From Lyngbya sp. HA4199-MV5 (GTDB lineage: Bacteria > Cyanobacteriota > Cyanobacteriia > Leptolyngbyales > Leptolyngbyaceae): 59,288 bases of DNA. A model generated the notes under the pieces. It saw only the letters and a program-made list of their open reading frames with translations, was not told where the DNA came from and did no database searches. The translations under genes were made by a program, and so were the position numbers. This document shows positions 8,852-18,151 of this stretch, in pieces. The stretch is from NCBI GenBank assembly GCA_019359375.1, contig JAHHHL010000042.1, forward strand, positions 1-59,288, in the 5' to 3' direction. The number at the start of each line of letters is the position of its first letter. Positions within the stretch are counted from its first letter, which is position 1.

Positions 8852-9490
8852 TTACACTGCATCCCAAATAATTAATTGAATCGGCGTGGGATTGTACCCA
8901 TTGCAGGGGTTGTTCATTTGCGGACAGTTAGAGATCGCCACCAGCGTACTCATCTCCGCCCGGAGATCCACAATGCTACCGGGGTCAGAAATGCCATCCA
9001 CAATTTCGAGCGTGCCGTCTTCACTCACAGGCACATTCATAAAAAAGTTGATGTTGCTCGTCATATCCCGTTTGCCCAGTCCGTAATCTTTGATGGCATA
9101 GAGAAAATTTTCCACACAGGCGTGCTGCCATTTTTTATCCAACCCAAACCGCACCGAATTACTCTCGCAACTGCACGCACCGCCCGACGTATCGTGTCGT
9201 CCACACGTATCGTTTAGCACCGTCATCAGCACATTCCCATCATTGGAATACAGCTTTGTGCCTGTGGTGACAAAAATATTGCCCTGGGCGCGAATCGTAT
9301 CTGGCGCGCTGTAGCGCTCACTCGGATCATCCGCGTTGTAAACGAGAAAATCCACCGCCTGATTGCCACCCAAATCCACAATCCGCAGCACCTGTCCTTT
9401 GGTAAGCACCTTCGCCCAGGGCTTACGAGCGGGCAATACCTCATCATAAATTGCTTGTTTTGGGTCAAGTTCGATCATTGCCGCAACCAT
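8852..9490 (-). CDS. DUF1989 / urea carboxylase-associated family protein, 212 aa
   Basis: The full DUF1989 pattern is present: DLGGNQAVDFLVYNA (39-53), the cysteine/histidine cluster NDTCGRHDTSGGACSC (Cys 96, His 99, Cys 106, Cys 108), NINFFMNVPV and the C-terminal NCPQMNNPCNGYNPTPI. The conserved cysteines suggest metal binding. In bacteria that degrade guanidine, paired DUF1989 proteins form a carboxyguanidine deiminase acting with urea carboxylase and allophanate hydrolase. Here only one subunit is present and no urea carboxylase, allophanate hydrolase or transporter lies nearby, so the function is open. ATG 9490 is supported by GGAGG 8 bp upstream. Confidence 0.88.
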   Translation of the reverse strand: MVAAMIELDPKQAIYDEVLPARKPWAKVLTKGQVLRIVDLGGNQAVDFLVYNADDPSERYSAPDTIRAQGNIFVTTGTKLYSNDGNVLMTVLNDTCGRHDTSGGACSCESNSVRFGLDKKWQHACVENFLYAIKDYGLGKRDMTSNINFFMNVPVSEDGTLEIVDGISDPGSIVDLRAEMSTLVAISNCPQMNNPCNGYNPTPIQLIIWDAV

Positions 9491-9539
9491 TATTTAATCC
9501 TCCAAATGAGTCACTACTAAAGAGAGCTTGCTGAAAAAG

Positions 9540-9776
9540 TCAGAACTGAACGAGTGAGTTATGGGTAAACAGAACTTTTTGGGGTTTGACCCACGCAAAC
9601 AAATCATGGAGAGTATAGCGTTCTCGCACTAAAAACCGATTGATACTGTCGGGAGACACGTTCTCCAGAATTTGCGCCAAGCGCTGACAACTGACGTACT
9701 TCGATTCTGCCAACAAAAACACAGTGTAGAGATGGAGAGCACACTTGGCACTCGAAGGCTTGCTGAGGGTACGCAT
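9540..9776 (-). pseudogene. DDE transposase N-terminal remnant
   Basis: The 78-residue frame reads LHLYTVFLLAESKYVSCQRL, AQILENVSPDSINRFLVRER, YTLHDLFAWVKPQKV. This matches the start of a cyanobacterial transposase type whose N-terminal region has a SINRFLxRE helix. The frame stops at 9540 and the catalytic DDE part is missing, so it is a truncated remnant. The insertion-sequence family (possibly IS701-like) is uncertain. The rest of 9491-10,040 holds only a hairpin at 9980-9999. Confidence 0.6.
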
Positions 9777-9979
9777 GAGCGGCTAACCATAGCGAGGGAT
9801 ACCTTAGCATCCCGTTTGACGGGCATGAAAGCTACCCCCACATGAGATGCATCTTGTCAATGCGTAAGTCCTATTTTATTAGAATTGCTGTGGACAACTT
9901 ATGCTTTCATAAACGGACAATTTATGGCTACAGGCACACTTAGGAACGCGAATTTAATCAGGTGTAATTCTTTGTGTAA

Positions 9980-9999
9980 GGACGTTAGATGTAACGTCC
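9980..9999. repeat. Hairpin GGACGTTA..TAACGTCC
   Basis: An 8-bp inverted repeat with a 4-base loop lies 42 bp beyond the stop of the phytochrome kinase. Its core matches the longer palindrome at 51,156-51,187, so it belongs to a dispersed palindrome family. It may also terminate the kinase transcript, though there is no T tract. Confidence 0.5.
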
Positions 10000-10040
10000 C
10001 GACAGGCGGGGAGTGGTTCAGGTTAATTAATTCACGATCT

Positions 10041-12596
10041 TTAGCTGTTTGCCACCAAGGGTAAGGCAATCAAGAACTCGGCTCCTTCGCCAGGAGTGGA
10101 AAGACAGGACAGATTGCCCCCGTGCTTTTCGACCACGACTTGATAGCTAATGGATAACCCCAAGCCAGTGCCTTTACCGATCGGCTTCGTGGTGAAAAAA
10201 GGTTCAAAGACTCGTTGCCGGACTGGCTCTGGCATACCTGGACCATTATCCGCAATGCGAATGTGAATTCCGTGGGGCGCAGACGGTTCCGGTTTTGAGC
10301 GATCGACTACCAGTGCGGTCTGAATGGTGATAGTGGCAGGTTTTTGCCCCTGTTCCTCTGGGGAACGCTGACAGTTGTATTCATCCAACGCATCGATCGC
10401 ATTACTCAAGAGGTTCATAAACACTTGATTCAACTGTCCGGCGTAGCACTCCACAAGCGGCAGATCCCCGTAGTCTTTAAGCACCTGAATTTCTAGATGC
10501 CCTGCCGTTGCTTTGAGCCGACTCTGCAAAATCATCAAGGTACTGTCAATGCCGTCATGAATGTTCACTGCCTTGATTTCTGCCTCATCCATGCGCGAGA
10601 AGTTCCGCAGTGCCAGGACGATCGTCTGGATACGCTCGGCTCCAACTTTCATCGACGTTAAGAGTTTGGGCAAATCTGCCTGAAGAAAGTCAAGGTCGAT
10701 CGCCTCTGCCTCTGCCTGAATCGCGGCGACTGGCTGGGGGTAGTGGTGCTGATAGAGTTGCAGCAGGTTGAGCAGATCGTGCGTATATTCGCCAGCATGG
10801 TTCAGGTTGCCCGAAATGAAGTTGACCGGATTGTTAATTTCGTGAGCCACTCCGGCAACCAGTTGCCCTAAGCTTGACATTTTCTCAGTCTGCACCAGTT
10901 TTGCCTGGGTGTGCTGCAATTCCTGAAACGCCTGAGCGAGTTGCTGTGCCTTTTGCTGTAACGCTTCTTCTGCCTGTTTGCGTTCTGTGATGGTCGTTGC
11001 CGTGAGCACCAGCCGCCGAATGCTGCCTCTGTCGTCTTTGATCGGGTTGACCGTAGTTAACCACCAGATATCCTGCTCCTGAAAGGGCAAATGTTCTTCA
11101 TAGCGAACGCTCGTGCCAGCACTGACACAATGCTGATAATTCTGGCGCAGAGTTGACCCATGTGTCTCACCAAAGAGTTCCTCTGGTGTTTTACCCGCGA
11201 TCGCGGCACTGGGAATGCCTGCCAGTTTTTCGGCTGTCGGGTTCCAGGCAACATAACGGAACTCGCCCGCGTCCAGCACATCAATGATGGCGATGATGTG
11301 TTCGACCCCTTCATACACCGTGCGAAAGAATTGTTCTTGTTCTCGCAATTGCGCTTCTGCCTGTTTGCGGTTGGCGAGGTCATTCCCAATGGCGACGTAT
11401 TGCCTCACCGCAGGCGCAAAGTGGCTTTTGATGGCTTGAGCCAGCTTCAGGTCTGTCTCCGTCCAGCTACGTGCCTGCTTGGTCTTATGCTGCCGCCACA
11501 GGTCAAACGATTGACGCGGTAGCTGCTGGCGCTCATCTGGGTCAAATTTCCCTGCCCACAGCCGTTCGGTATCGATTTCGTGGCGGAAAAGTGTCAGAAA
11601 ACCAACGGTTTGTTGCCCCTGTTGCAGCGGTAGGATAAGCAAACTGCGGATTTGAGTGGTTTGAAAGACTTCTGTTAGAGAAAGACACCGAGCATCTTGA
11701 TAAAGGTCAGCGATCGCAACTTCCTCTACGTGGTGATGGGTTTGCCACAGAGAATGCTGTTCCAGTGGTTTGTTGTGAACACAAGCAGCATCGCTGGGTT
11801 GGTCACCACAGGTGTAGAGTTCACCCGTTGGGCTGGCAGGGGTCGGTAGTAGAAAGAGCCGCCCACCCGCCCCGCCAACCGCTTCAACCGCTGCTTCTAG
11901 CGCTGCCCCAAAAGGATTGGTACTGCTGTGAAGTAGGGTGGCGATCTGGTTAGCAGTGCTTTCTCGCTGTGCCTGTAGCTGCACCTGGCTGAACACGTTG
12001 GCGTGAGCGATCGCGGTTGCAACCTGATCGACAACCAGTTGGAGAAAACGCAGTTCAGCTTCAGAAACGGGACGCGGTTTAGAGTGGTGGGCAACGAGCA
12101 AGCCCCATAGCTGCTCCTGTTGCAGAATGGGGACAACAACGGATGCCTGTACACCCATCGCGTTCAAATAATCGCGATGGCAGGAGTCAACAGGGCGATA
12201 GCGAATGTCTCTAGAGGCACTGTCCCTCCCTTCAAAAGCATCGGGAACACTCCAACCAGTTTGCTGAGTAGACAGATCCACAATGGCGTGTTGCCGCACT
12301 TTCAAAAACAGTGCGCGGGTTTCTGGTGGAATATCGTCAGCCGGAAAGTGTAGACCCTTGAGAGACGGTAACTGCCGATGCTGTATGGCTTCCGCAAGCA
12401 CCTCTCCATGCTCATCTGGATGAAACCGATACACGACTACGCGATCGATCTCCAGAAAACGGCGCACCTCTGTCACCGTTGCCTGTAGAATTTCCTGGAG
12501 CTGAAGGGATTGACGGATAGTGGTGGTAATGTGGTGCAACTGATCAGCCTGTGGCGATCGAAGTGGCAGTTTCGACACGCGGTTGGAGAAGACCAT
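10041..12596 (-). CDS. Knotless phytochrome histidine kinase (GAF-PHY-PAS-HisKA-HATPase), 851 aa
   Basis: A GAF domain (about 20-200) holds the phytochrome FPADDIP motif (Asp 88, Ile 89, Pro 90) and the chromophore site [13 protein letters not shown], in which Cys 139-His 140 align with the Cys-His of cyanobacterial phytochrome Cph1. A PHY domain follows (about 210-400) with the WAG motif (347-349) and the tongue signature PRQSFDLW (360-367). There is no N-terminal PAS domain, so no figure-of-eight knot: this is the Cph2-like group. Next come a PAS domain (about 422-540), a coiled coil, HisKA with phospho-acceptor His 585 ([11 protein letters not shown]) and HATPase_c with N box SNAID and G boxes DNGPGM and GTGLGL. 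Expected to bind phycocyanobilin and autophosphorylate in a red/far-red dependent way. No response regulator is adjacent. ATG 12,596 is the only sensible start. Confidence 0.9.
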   Translation of the reverse strand: MVFSNRVSKLPLRSPQADQLHHITTTIRQSLQLQEILQATVTEVRRFLEIDRVVVYRFHPDEHGEVLAEAIQHRQLPSLKGLHFPADDIPPETRALFLKVRQHAIVDLSTQQTGWSVPDAFEGRDSASRDIRYRPVDSCHRDYLNAMGVQASVVVPILQQEQLWGLLVAHHSKPRPVSEAELRFLQLVVDQVATAIAHANVFSQVQLQAQRESTANQIATLLHSSTNPFGAALEAAVEAVGGAGGRLFLLPTPASPTGELYTCGDQPSDAACVHNKPLEQHSLWQTHHHVEEVAIADLYQDARCLSLTEVFQTTQIRSLLILPLQQGQQTVGFLTLFRHEIDTERLWAGKFDPDERQQLPRQSFDLWRQHKTKQARSWTETDLKLAQAIKSHFAPAVRQYVAIGNDLANRKQAEAQLREQEQFFRTVYEGVEHIIAIIDVLDAGEFRYVAWNPTAEKLAGIPSAAIAGKTPEELFGETHGSTLRQNYQHCVSAGTSVRYEEHLPFQEQDIWWLTTVNPIKDDRGSIRRLVLTATTITERKQAEEALQQKAQQLAQAFQELQHTQAKLVQTEKMSSLGQLVAGVAHEINNPVNFISGNLNHAGEYTHDLLNLLQLYQHHYPQPVAAIQAEAEAIDLDFLQADLPKLLTSMKVGAERIQTIVLALRNFSRMDEAEIKAVNIHDGIDSTLMILQSRLKATAGHLEIQVLKDYGDLPLVECYAGQLNQVFMNLLSNAIDALDEYNCQRSPEEQGQKPATITIQTALVVDRSKPEPSAPHGIHIRIADNGPGMPEPVRQRVFEPFFTTKPIGKGTGLGLSISYQVVVEKHGGNLSCLSTPGEGAEFLIALPLVANS

Positions 12597-12760
12597 AACG
12601 AAAACACTCAGCCCATAATTCCTTGATTAGTATGGACACAAGACACCGTTTTTTAACCGTTGCCAGGGTGCAAATCTTTGAGCAGAAACCTACGGACGCA
12701 ACCGTTGCGTAAGCTCATTCCGCAGTCCTTTTACTGCGTCGAGTCACACTAAGTAGCCGT

Positions 12761-12813
12761 TGAGTTTTTAGTTGTATAGCCCTAAAGCCTTGCGACACGC
12801 CAGAAATGGGCAT
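12761..12813 (-). repeat. Dispersed repeat C, copy 1
   Basis: About 53 bp whose reverse complement contains CATTTCTGG and GGCTTTAGGGCTATACAACT, also found at 21,231-21,290 and 40,626-40,697. Directly beside it, CCCTGCGGGAAGCAAGCTAC recurs in reverse at 54,653-54,672. This accounts for much of the 12,597-12,942 gap between the kinase and the divergent MFS gene; no further gene is visible there. Confidence 0.7.
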
Positions 12814-12942
12814 ACCCTGCGGGAAGCAAGCTACAAGAAAAGTTTTTAGTGAGCCGCCCAATGACTCGATTAGTCTAACAATTAACAACCAACAACTAAT
12901 TACGTTGCCACCAGGCTGCACACATCCAGGAGGTTTGACTGC

Positions 12943-14310
12943 GTGACCCATCAAGCCGGAATTTTCAGGCAGCCTCACCAAACATTGACCATTGGCATCA
13001 TTCTCGCGGTAACGATGGTCGCGTTTGAAGGCTTGGCTGTCACCACCGTGGCTCCTAATCTCGCTCAAGACTTGCACGGCATTAACCTCTTTGGTTGGGT
13101 GTTTAGTGCCTACCTACTGGCTCAACTGATCGGCACCGTGATCGCCAGTCACCAAATCAATCAGCGAGGTCCGGCTTCACCCTTTATCGCTGGCTTAGTG
13201 CTGTTTGGGCTGGGACTGGTCATCACTGCTTTTGCCCCCAGTATGCCGATCGCGATCGCGGGTCGAGGGTTTCAAGGCTTTGGAGCGGGCGTTTTTGTGA
13301 CGTGCATCTACTCCAGCATCTTTCTCTGTTATGAAGATGCACTCCGAGTCCAAATCTTAGCGGTCTTTTCAGCGTCGTACATCATTCCAGCCCTGATCGG
13401 ACCCTATGTTGCTGGCGTGATTGCGGTGCATTTTACCTGGCGCTTCGTCTTTGTAGGGCTGCTCCCATTCCTCGTGCTAGCAACCGTTCTAACTCTGCCA
13501 ACGTTCCTTCGCATTCAGTCTGGTGGCACAAACTCGGATGAGTCCAATCGCTTTGGGGTTGCGATCCAGCTTGCGATCGGCACCGGTTTGATGTTGACTG
13601 GTCTTGGGCAGTTACCACAAATGCTGGGCTTCTGGGTTGCGTTGGGAGGCCTATGGTGTGTGGTGCCGCCACTGCGAAAACTGTTGCCTGCTGGTACGTT
13701 TGTTGCTCAGCCCGGTTTGCCCGCAGTGGTCGCTTCGCGCGGTCTCTTTTTCGCCAGTTACTTTGGTCTTCAAACCTTTCTGGTATTTGCCCTCACGACT
13801 CTGAAGGCACACGCCTCTGATACCGCAGGCTTGGTTGTCGCAGTGGGTACAATCAGTTGGTCAACGGCTGCATGGCTGCAAGCACGCCAGGATCGCCAGG
13901 ATAGTGGCGATGGTCGTCGGTTGCGGGTACAGGTTGGCATTGTCTTTATGCTTGTGGGCGCAGGGCTAGCACCGTTGGCTATCTGGATACCAGAGGGGGA
14001 TTTGTGGATAGCGGTTGGTAGCTGCATCCTACTCGGCTTTGGCATTGGGTTAGCGCATCCCACCAGTGGCGCGATCGCCTTCAGTTGTGCGACCAAGAGA
14101 AGCGAAGGCGCAATTTCGGCGGATCTTCAAATTGCCGATACGTTTACCCCAGCGATCAGCATTGGGCTGGGTGGTGCGTTGCTTGCAATCAGCCGCACGT
14201 CTGGCTGGGCGCTATCGGTTGGAGTCACTGCCGCCTTTGCCGTGCAATTTTTACTGATCGTCGTGAGCTTACTGGCAGCCTTTCGTCTTCCCCAACGGTG
14301 GAAAGCTTAG
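12943..14310 (+). CDS. Major facilitator superfamily transporter, 455 aa
   Basis: About 12-14 hydrophobic segments run through the whole length. The first helix carries the LAVTTVAPNLAQDL phrase typical of drug/proton antiporters of the EmrB/QacA type (family usual: TxVNVALPxI), and the following loop has the GWVFSAYLLA motif. A long central loop (about 186-200) is followed by more helices and a short basic C-terminus. Probably a proton-driven exporter of the inner membrane; substrate unknown. Translation starts at GTG 12,943, supported by a perfect AGGAGGT Shine-Dalgarno at 12,928-12,934, 8 bp upstream. Transcribed divergently from the phytochrome kinase. Confidence 0.85.
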   Translation: MTHQAGIFRQPHQTLTIGIILAVTMVAFEGLAVTTVAPNLAQDLHGINLFGWVFSAYLLAQLIGTVIASHQINQRGPASPFIAGLVLFGLGLVITAFAPSMPIAIAGRGFQGFGAGVFVTCIYSSIFLCYEDALRVQILAVFSASYIIPALIGPYVAGVIAVHFTWRFVFVGLLPFLVLATVLTLPTFLRIQSGGTNSDESNRFGVAIQLAIGTGLMLTGLGQLPQMLGFWVALGGLWCVVPPLRKLLPAGTFVAQPGLPAVVASRGLFFASYFGLQTFLVFALTTLKAHASDTAGLVVAVGTISWSTAAWLQARQDRQDSGDGRRLRVQVGIVFMLVGAGLAPLAIWIPEGDLWIAVGSCILLGFGIGLAHPTSGAIAFSCATKRSEGAISADLQIADTFTPAISIGLGGALLAISRTSGWALSVGVTAAFAVQFLLIVVSLLAAFRLPQRWKA

Positions 14311-14356
14311 AGCTTCATGGCAAGGCTTAACTGAGATCTTGCCCCTCTCGCAATAA

Positions 14357-14554
14357 CCCGCCCTGCAATAAATTGCGGGCTAACAGAATGAAGTCCGTTA
14401 AAACGGACTGACAGTCCACAAGCTGGGCTTTCCAGTCCACTACCCTTCGGGAAGGCAAAGCCTACAGTGGACTTGCCTTGATTAGCCCGTTTGCATCGCG
14501 TTTCCATAGCTTTAGCTTCCCGCAGGGTAGGAAATACTTTTAGTTCAGGGCGGG
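14357..14554. repeat. Nested palindromic interspersed element, about 198 bp
   Basis: The outer ends are inverted repeats CCCGCCCTG (14,357-14,365) and CAGGGCGGG (14,546-14,554). A second pair CGGGCTAA (14,376-14,383) and TTAGCCCG (14,482-14,489) lies inside. A third hairpin, AGTCCGTTAAAACGGACT, is at 14,392-14,409, and a fourth is formed by TCCAC and GTGGA around 14,437-14,472. The whole can fold into a branched RNA or cruciform. It resembles small non-autonomous elements common in cyanobacterial intergenic DNA. It fills most of the gap between the MFS gene and the unrecognised gene that converges on it. Confidence 0.7.
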
Positions 14555-14650
14555 ATAAGGAGATGGTCAGAAATGCCGGAAATACGTCTTCTTAGAGAAT
14601 GGTGCAAGATTTGAGTTAAGCCAAAAGCGAAAAACTCACCATGAACGACT

Positions 14651-16174
14651 TTAGACCAAAGCCTCAACGATCGTCTCAGAGGCTGTTTCAAACGTTCTAC
14701 CACCTGGAGCGAAGTCTGACCGATCGCCCTCAACTCCTCTTTTGAAGGGATAACTTGGAGCGCTTTCCCCTTTTTTAAGGGGGGAATGACGGAGATGCCG
14801 AGGACTAAGCGCTACAGCCTTTACCGTTTCAAGCACTCTCTCAGTTCTATGCTGCCTCTCAGTTGCGTCTTGATGTTCGTACCAGTCTGCCCACATTTTT
14901 AAGGGTCTTGCAGGATGTTCACCTGTTGCTTCTGCGTTTTCAAAATCGTAGGCATCAATAAACCGTTGCAGAATGGCCATCAGACTGGTATCCAGACCGT
15001 TCGCTTCACTTAAAGACTGTTTTGCCGCCACGAGACTAGCGCGAGCGTAGGCTAGCTCAGTCAGCAAGCGTCTTGCTGTTGGTGGAGATGTGTCGTGTTC
15101 CGCGATCGCAAAGAGAATCCGTACAGCACTATGCGCTATGTTGGGATCCGAGTTCAGGAAACCAGCCGTCAGTCCAGGCTCTTCTTTATCCAGGAATGTC
15201 ACGTAGGGTGAAACTTCCTTTGAAGGCACTTCTCCACACGAATTCCACACCAGGGCTGCTCTTTTCTGAGCATTGTACTCATGACTAAAGGTGGGCAAAA
15301 AGATTTTCTTGCTAGTCCAGAAATCACCAGCAGGCTCATTTTTACACAGAAAACCGATGAGGCTCTCTTGAATGGAGTGTACGGCTTCTTCAACATTCAT
15401 GCCTCTTAAGACAGTTCGTCGGTAGAACCAGGGCGCAATCCGTTGAAAGATGCCATAGTCTGAATCCATCGGAAACTTTGTCATATCGGAAGGAGCGAGA
15501 TAAATCAAATAATTTGGGTCAGCAGAATTTAGCTGAGTATATTTATTTGGAATGCGTTGAATGGTACGCAAATCATTACCAAAGCGATCGTCAATGGCGG
15601 CTGAAACAATATGCTCCAGGTCATGCCACTCAGGAAGAGGATAGGGCACGAAGTAGTTAATTAAAGGCTGATTATAATCACCTTCTCTAACGGCTTGTTT
15701 ACCTCCAGGTTGGGTGATCACGGCATGTCTAGCAATCCGATGAGTGGGTAAAACATCTGGCTTGCATGACTGAATAAACATAATAGTGCCAACATTCAGC
15801 AACGCAATGCCAAGGTGATTCTGTTGCAGTAATGCCCAAAGGTATTGCAGCTCTCTAGGATAGGCACTGGCAAGGCTACTTAGTCTTTGAGCATCCGCTT
15901 TTGAGCAGAAGCGTCTACCATTAAAATCGATCAGCGAAGCTGCTGTCTGAAGGAGAGTTTCTGCCGTACTAAGCGCGATCGACGGTCGAGCCTGTAGACC
16001 GTTAGGTCCAGTGCCAAAGAGGTCAAGCGCAGATAGCTGAAATTGTTCACGCAGAAAAATAATCATATTTTCGCGAACCGCATTCTTAATCTCACAGGCA
16101 ATCTGGTCAATTTTTTCTGGTGCACCCATCAATGGCGATGTTTTGATGTCGGCAGGCACGTAAGCATTAGTCAT
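14651..16174 (-). CDS. Unrecognised protein, 507 aa
   Basis: I do not recognise this protein. It is soluble, with no signal peptide or membrane helix. Notable phrases are HRIARHAVITQPGGKQAVRE (about 145-164), the proline- and aromatic-rich NQPLINYFVPYPLPEWHDLE (about 168-187), and LIYLAPSDMTKFP (about 230-242). The last 50 residues contain a PLKKGESAPSYPFKRGVEGD stretch encoded by a dispersed AAGGGG-type repeat plus an end (GAGGCTGTTTCAAACG) resembling an insertion-sequence terminus, so the native C-terminus probably ended earlier, near residue 455. ATG 16,174 follows a GAGGTG ribosome-binding site by 6 bp. No operon partner. Confidence 0.7.
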   Translation of the reverse strand: MTNAYVPADIKTSPLMGAPEKIDQIACEIKNAVRENMIIFLREQFQLSALDLFGTGPNGLQARPSIALSTAETLLQTAASLIDFNGRRFCSKADAQRLSSLASAYPRELQYLWALLQQNHLGIALLNVGTIMFIQSCKPDVLPTHRIARHAVITQPGGKQAVREGDYNQPLINYFVPYPLPEWHDLEHIVSAAIDDRFGNDLRTIQRIPNKYTQLNSADPNYLIYLAPSDMTKFPMDSDYGIFQRIAPWFYRRTVLRGMNVEEAVHSIQESLIGFLCKNEPAGDFWTSKKIFLPTFSHEYNAQKRAALVWNSCGEVPSKEVSPYVTFLDKEEPGLTAGFLNSDPNIAHSAVRILFAIAEHDTSPPTARRLLTELAYARASLVAAKQSLSEANGLDTSLMAILQRFIDAYDFENAEATGEHPARPLKMWADWYEHQDATERQHRTERVLETVKAVALSPRHLRHSPLKKGESAPSYPFKRGVEGDRSDFAPGGRTFETASETIVEALV

Positions 16175-16458
16175 TGAAACACCTCAGAAAGTGCGCCGCT
16201 GGTTTGGCTCCCTCGGTTAAATATGTCTACCCTGATTGACTGGATAGAACTCATGAAACCCCTGTTTTAATGATAGTTTTTGACTACTTGCAGGGATGAA
16301 GAGAAACAAACTAACAACCGATAGATACATTACATCGGTGCCTGCTCCTGATTTAACAGGGAAGCATGTGGGGCGATCGTCCTGGCTTAGGATTTCTCCC
16401 ATACGGCAGAGTGTAGCTTCTATACTGGAGAAGGAAATGGCTTTCCAGAGGCACCAGG

Positions 16459-17772
16459 ATGACTCCGAATCCCAACATTATGCAGGCGGTGGAACGTCTG
16501 GATTACCGCGTCACCGTTGGCGATATTGCCAGTCAGGCAGGGTTAAACGTCAACGTGGCACAGCAAGGACTGTTGACACTTGCATCTGAAGCAGGTGGGC
16601 ACCTCCAGGTGGCAGAATCGGGCGAGGTGGTTTACTTATTTCCGCAAAATTTCCGGGCGGTGCTGCGTCAAAAATATTTGCGGTTGCAGTTCCAAGAATG
16701 GTGGAACAAAGTTTGGAAGGTACTGTTCTACCTGATTCGGGTTTCCTTTGGCGTGGTGCTGATGGTGTCCATCGCGCTCATTCTGCTGGCGATCGCCTTT
16801 ATTGTCGCCGCCGCCAGTGCCAGCCGTGACGGGGACGATCGCCAGGATTCGGGTGGGGGCATTTTCATGCCGAATATGTGGTTTGGACCAGATTTTTTTT
16901 GGTTCTTCTCCCCAAACTATTACGATCAGCCACAGCAGCACCATCTGCGGCGATCGCGCTACGACGAAAAGCCAAAACTGAACTTTTTAGAAGCCATCTT
17001 TTCCTTTTTGTTTGGCGATGGCAATCCTAATGCTGATTTAGAAGAACGTCGCTGGCAGGCGATCGGCACGGTCATCCGTAACCAGCGTGGAGCGGTTGTG
17101 GCTGAGCAGCTTGCGCCCTATCTCGACAATATTGGTCAAGGGTACAGCCGGGAATACGAGGAATACATGCTGCCCGTGTTAACTCGCTTTAACGGTCAAC
17201 CGGAAGTCAGCCCTGAAGGTGATCTGGTCTATCACTTTCCCGAACTTCAGGCAACGGCTGCTCAAACTCGTCCCAAGCCTGTTTCGGCTTACTTTCAAGA
17301 ATTTCCCTGGCGCTTCAGTCAGGCGAGTTCAGGACAGGTCATGCTGGCGATTGGGCTGGGTGGTGTGAACCTGGTTGGAGCGTTGGCATTGGGCAAATTG
17401 TTGGCGGGTGGCTCTGCGGCAGCAGCACTGGGTGGCTTGGTAGCCTTTGTGCAATCCATTTACTGGCTACTCCTGGGCTATGGCGCTGCCTTTTTAGCGC
17501 TGCCACTGGTACGCTATTTTTGGATTCAATGGCGCAATGGTAAGATTGCAGCACGCAACGAAGCACGTCAAGCGTATGCAGTGCAGCTAAATCAGGCAGA
17601 CCACAAGCTTCAGAACAAAATCGCCTATGCTGAGCAATTCGCGGCTGAGACGGTGATCGGCACCGACGATCTGGCATACACAACCGAGCGCGATCTGTTA
17701 GAGCAAGATGTGGAGCACGCTGACAAAATTGACGCTGAGTGGCAGCGCCGCCTCAATCAAGGACAGACGTAG
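16459..17772 (+). CDS. Conserved membrane protein with two winged-helix-like repeats, 437 aa
   Basis: Residues 12-65 (VTVGDIASQAGLNVNVAQQG to VVYLFPQNF) and about 200-270 (IRNQRGAVVAEQLAPYL to LVYHFPEL) look like two copies of a winged-helix module, each closing with a V-Y-L/H-F-P strand. A transmembrane helix lies at about 88-118 and two more in the glycine/alanine-rich segment around 290-345. A Trp/Phe-rich insert (FGPDFFWFFSPNYYD) occurs after the first helix. The C-terminal 80 residues are a charged helix. Related proteins occur in cyanobacteria and, as I recall, in plant plastids, without a settled function. ATG 16,459 has an AGAGG element 9 bp upstream. Confidence 0.75.
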   Translation: MTPNPNIMQAVERLDYRVTVGDIASQAGLNVNVAQQGLLTLASEAGGHLQVAESGEVVYLFPQNFRAVLRQKYLRLQFQEWWNKVWKVLFYLIRVSFGVVLMVSIALILLAIAFIVAAASASRDGDDRQDSGGGIFMPNMWFGPDFFWFFSPNYYDQPQQHHLRRSRYDEKPKLNFLEAIFSFLFGDGNPNADLEERRWQAIGTVIRNQRGAVVAEQLAPYLDNIGQGYSREYEEYMLPVLTRFNGQPEVSPEGDLVYHFPELQATAAQTRPKPVSAYFQEFPWRFSQASSGQVMLAIGLGGVNLVGALALGKLLAGGSAAAALGGLVAFVQSIYWLLLGYGAAFLALPLVRYFWIQWRNGKIAARNEARQAYAVQLNQADHKLQNKIAYAEQFAAETVIGTDDLAYTTERDLLEQDVEHADKIDAEWQRRLNQGQT

Positions 17773-17947
17773 CTTCATACGATCTTTGATGCGGTTTGGC
17801 TTGTAGAACAAACGTGTTTCAGCGATCTGCAAAGGATCACAGCGCGTTTACAGAGTGTGTTCAACTCTTTACAGAACTGAGCGTGAAGCGAACCGCCATC
17901 AAGCAATACTGAGAATATGAATTCTCTTATGACTATCAGTTAACGGT

Positions 17948-18145
17948 ATGAAAATTCAGCTTGGAGATATTCTGACGACTGAGAATGGAGCCTTCTACCG
18001 TGTGGTGGAGTGCGGCGAAAATGTGGTCTCACTGAAGCGACTGAACGGCTACACGTCTTTTTCTTGCAATCTTGCGTTTGTCGAAGCTCAGTTTCAGTTT
18101 GTGCAGCCATCTTCTTCAACCTACAGCCGCTCTACCTACGTTTGA
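17948..18145 (+). CDS. Small conserved-looking protein, 65 aa
   Basis: Short soluble protein starting MKIQLGDILTTENGAFYRVV, which reads like a small beta-barrel (SH3-like) fold, followed by a Ser/Thr/Tyr-rich tail (SSSTYSRSTYV). The codon use and beta-strand periodicity look genuine. There is no clear Shine-Dalgarno sequence. I cannot name a family. The next 416 bp hold two mobile-element-like repeats and no gene. Confidence 0.6.
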   Translation: MKIQLGDILTTENGAFYRVVECGENVVSLKRLNGYTSFSCNLAFVEAQFQFVQPSSSTYSRSTYV

Positions 18146-18151
18146 TGACCT

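Noticed and set aside
10660-11400. PHY region read as a second GAF domain
   Set aside because: The WAG motif and PRQSFDLW tongue identify the domain preceding this stretch (residues 210-400) as PHY; the 10,660-11,400 stretch itself is PAS, coiled coil and HisKA.
12715-13077. 120-residue minus-strand frame
   Set aside because: Overlaps the MFS start and a dispersed repeat; no protein-like features.
14545-14733. 62-residue minus-strand frame near an IS-like end
   Set aside because: Covers the end of the unrecognised gene in another frame and part of the palindromic element; no transposase motif.
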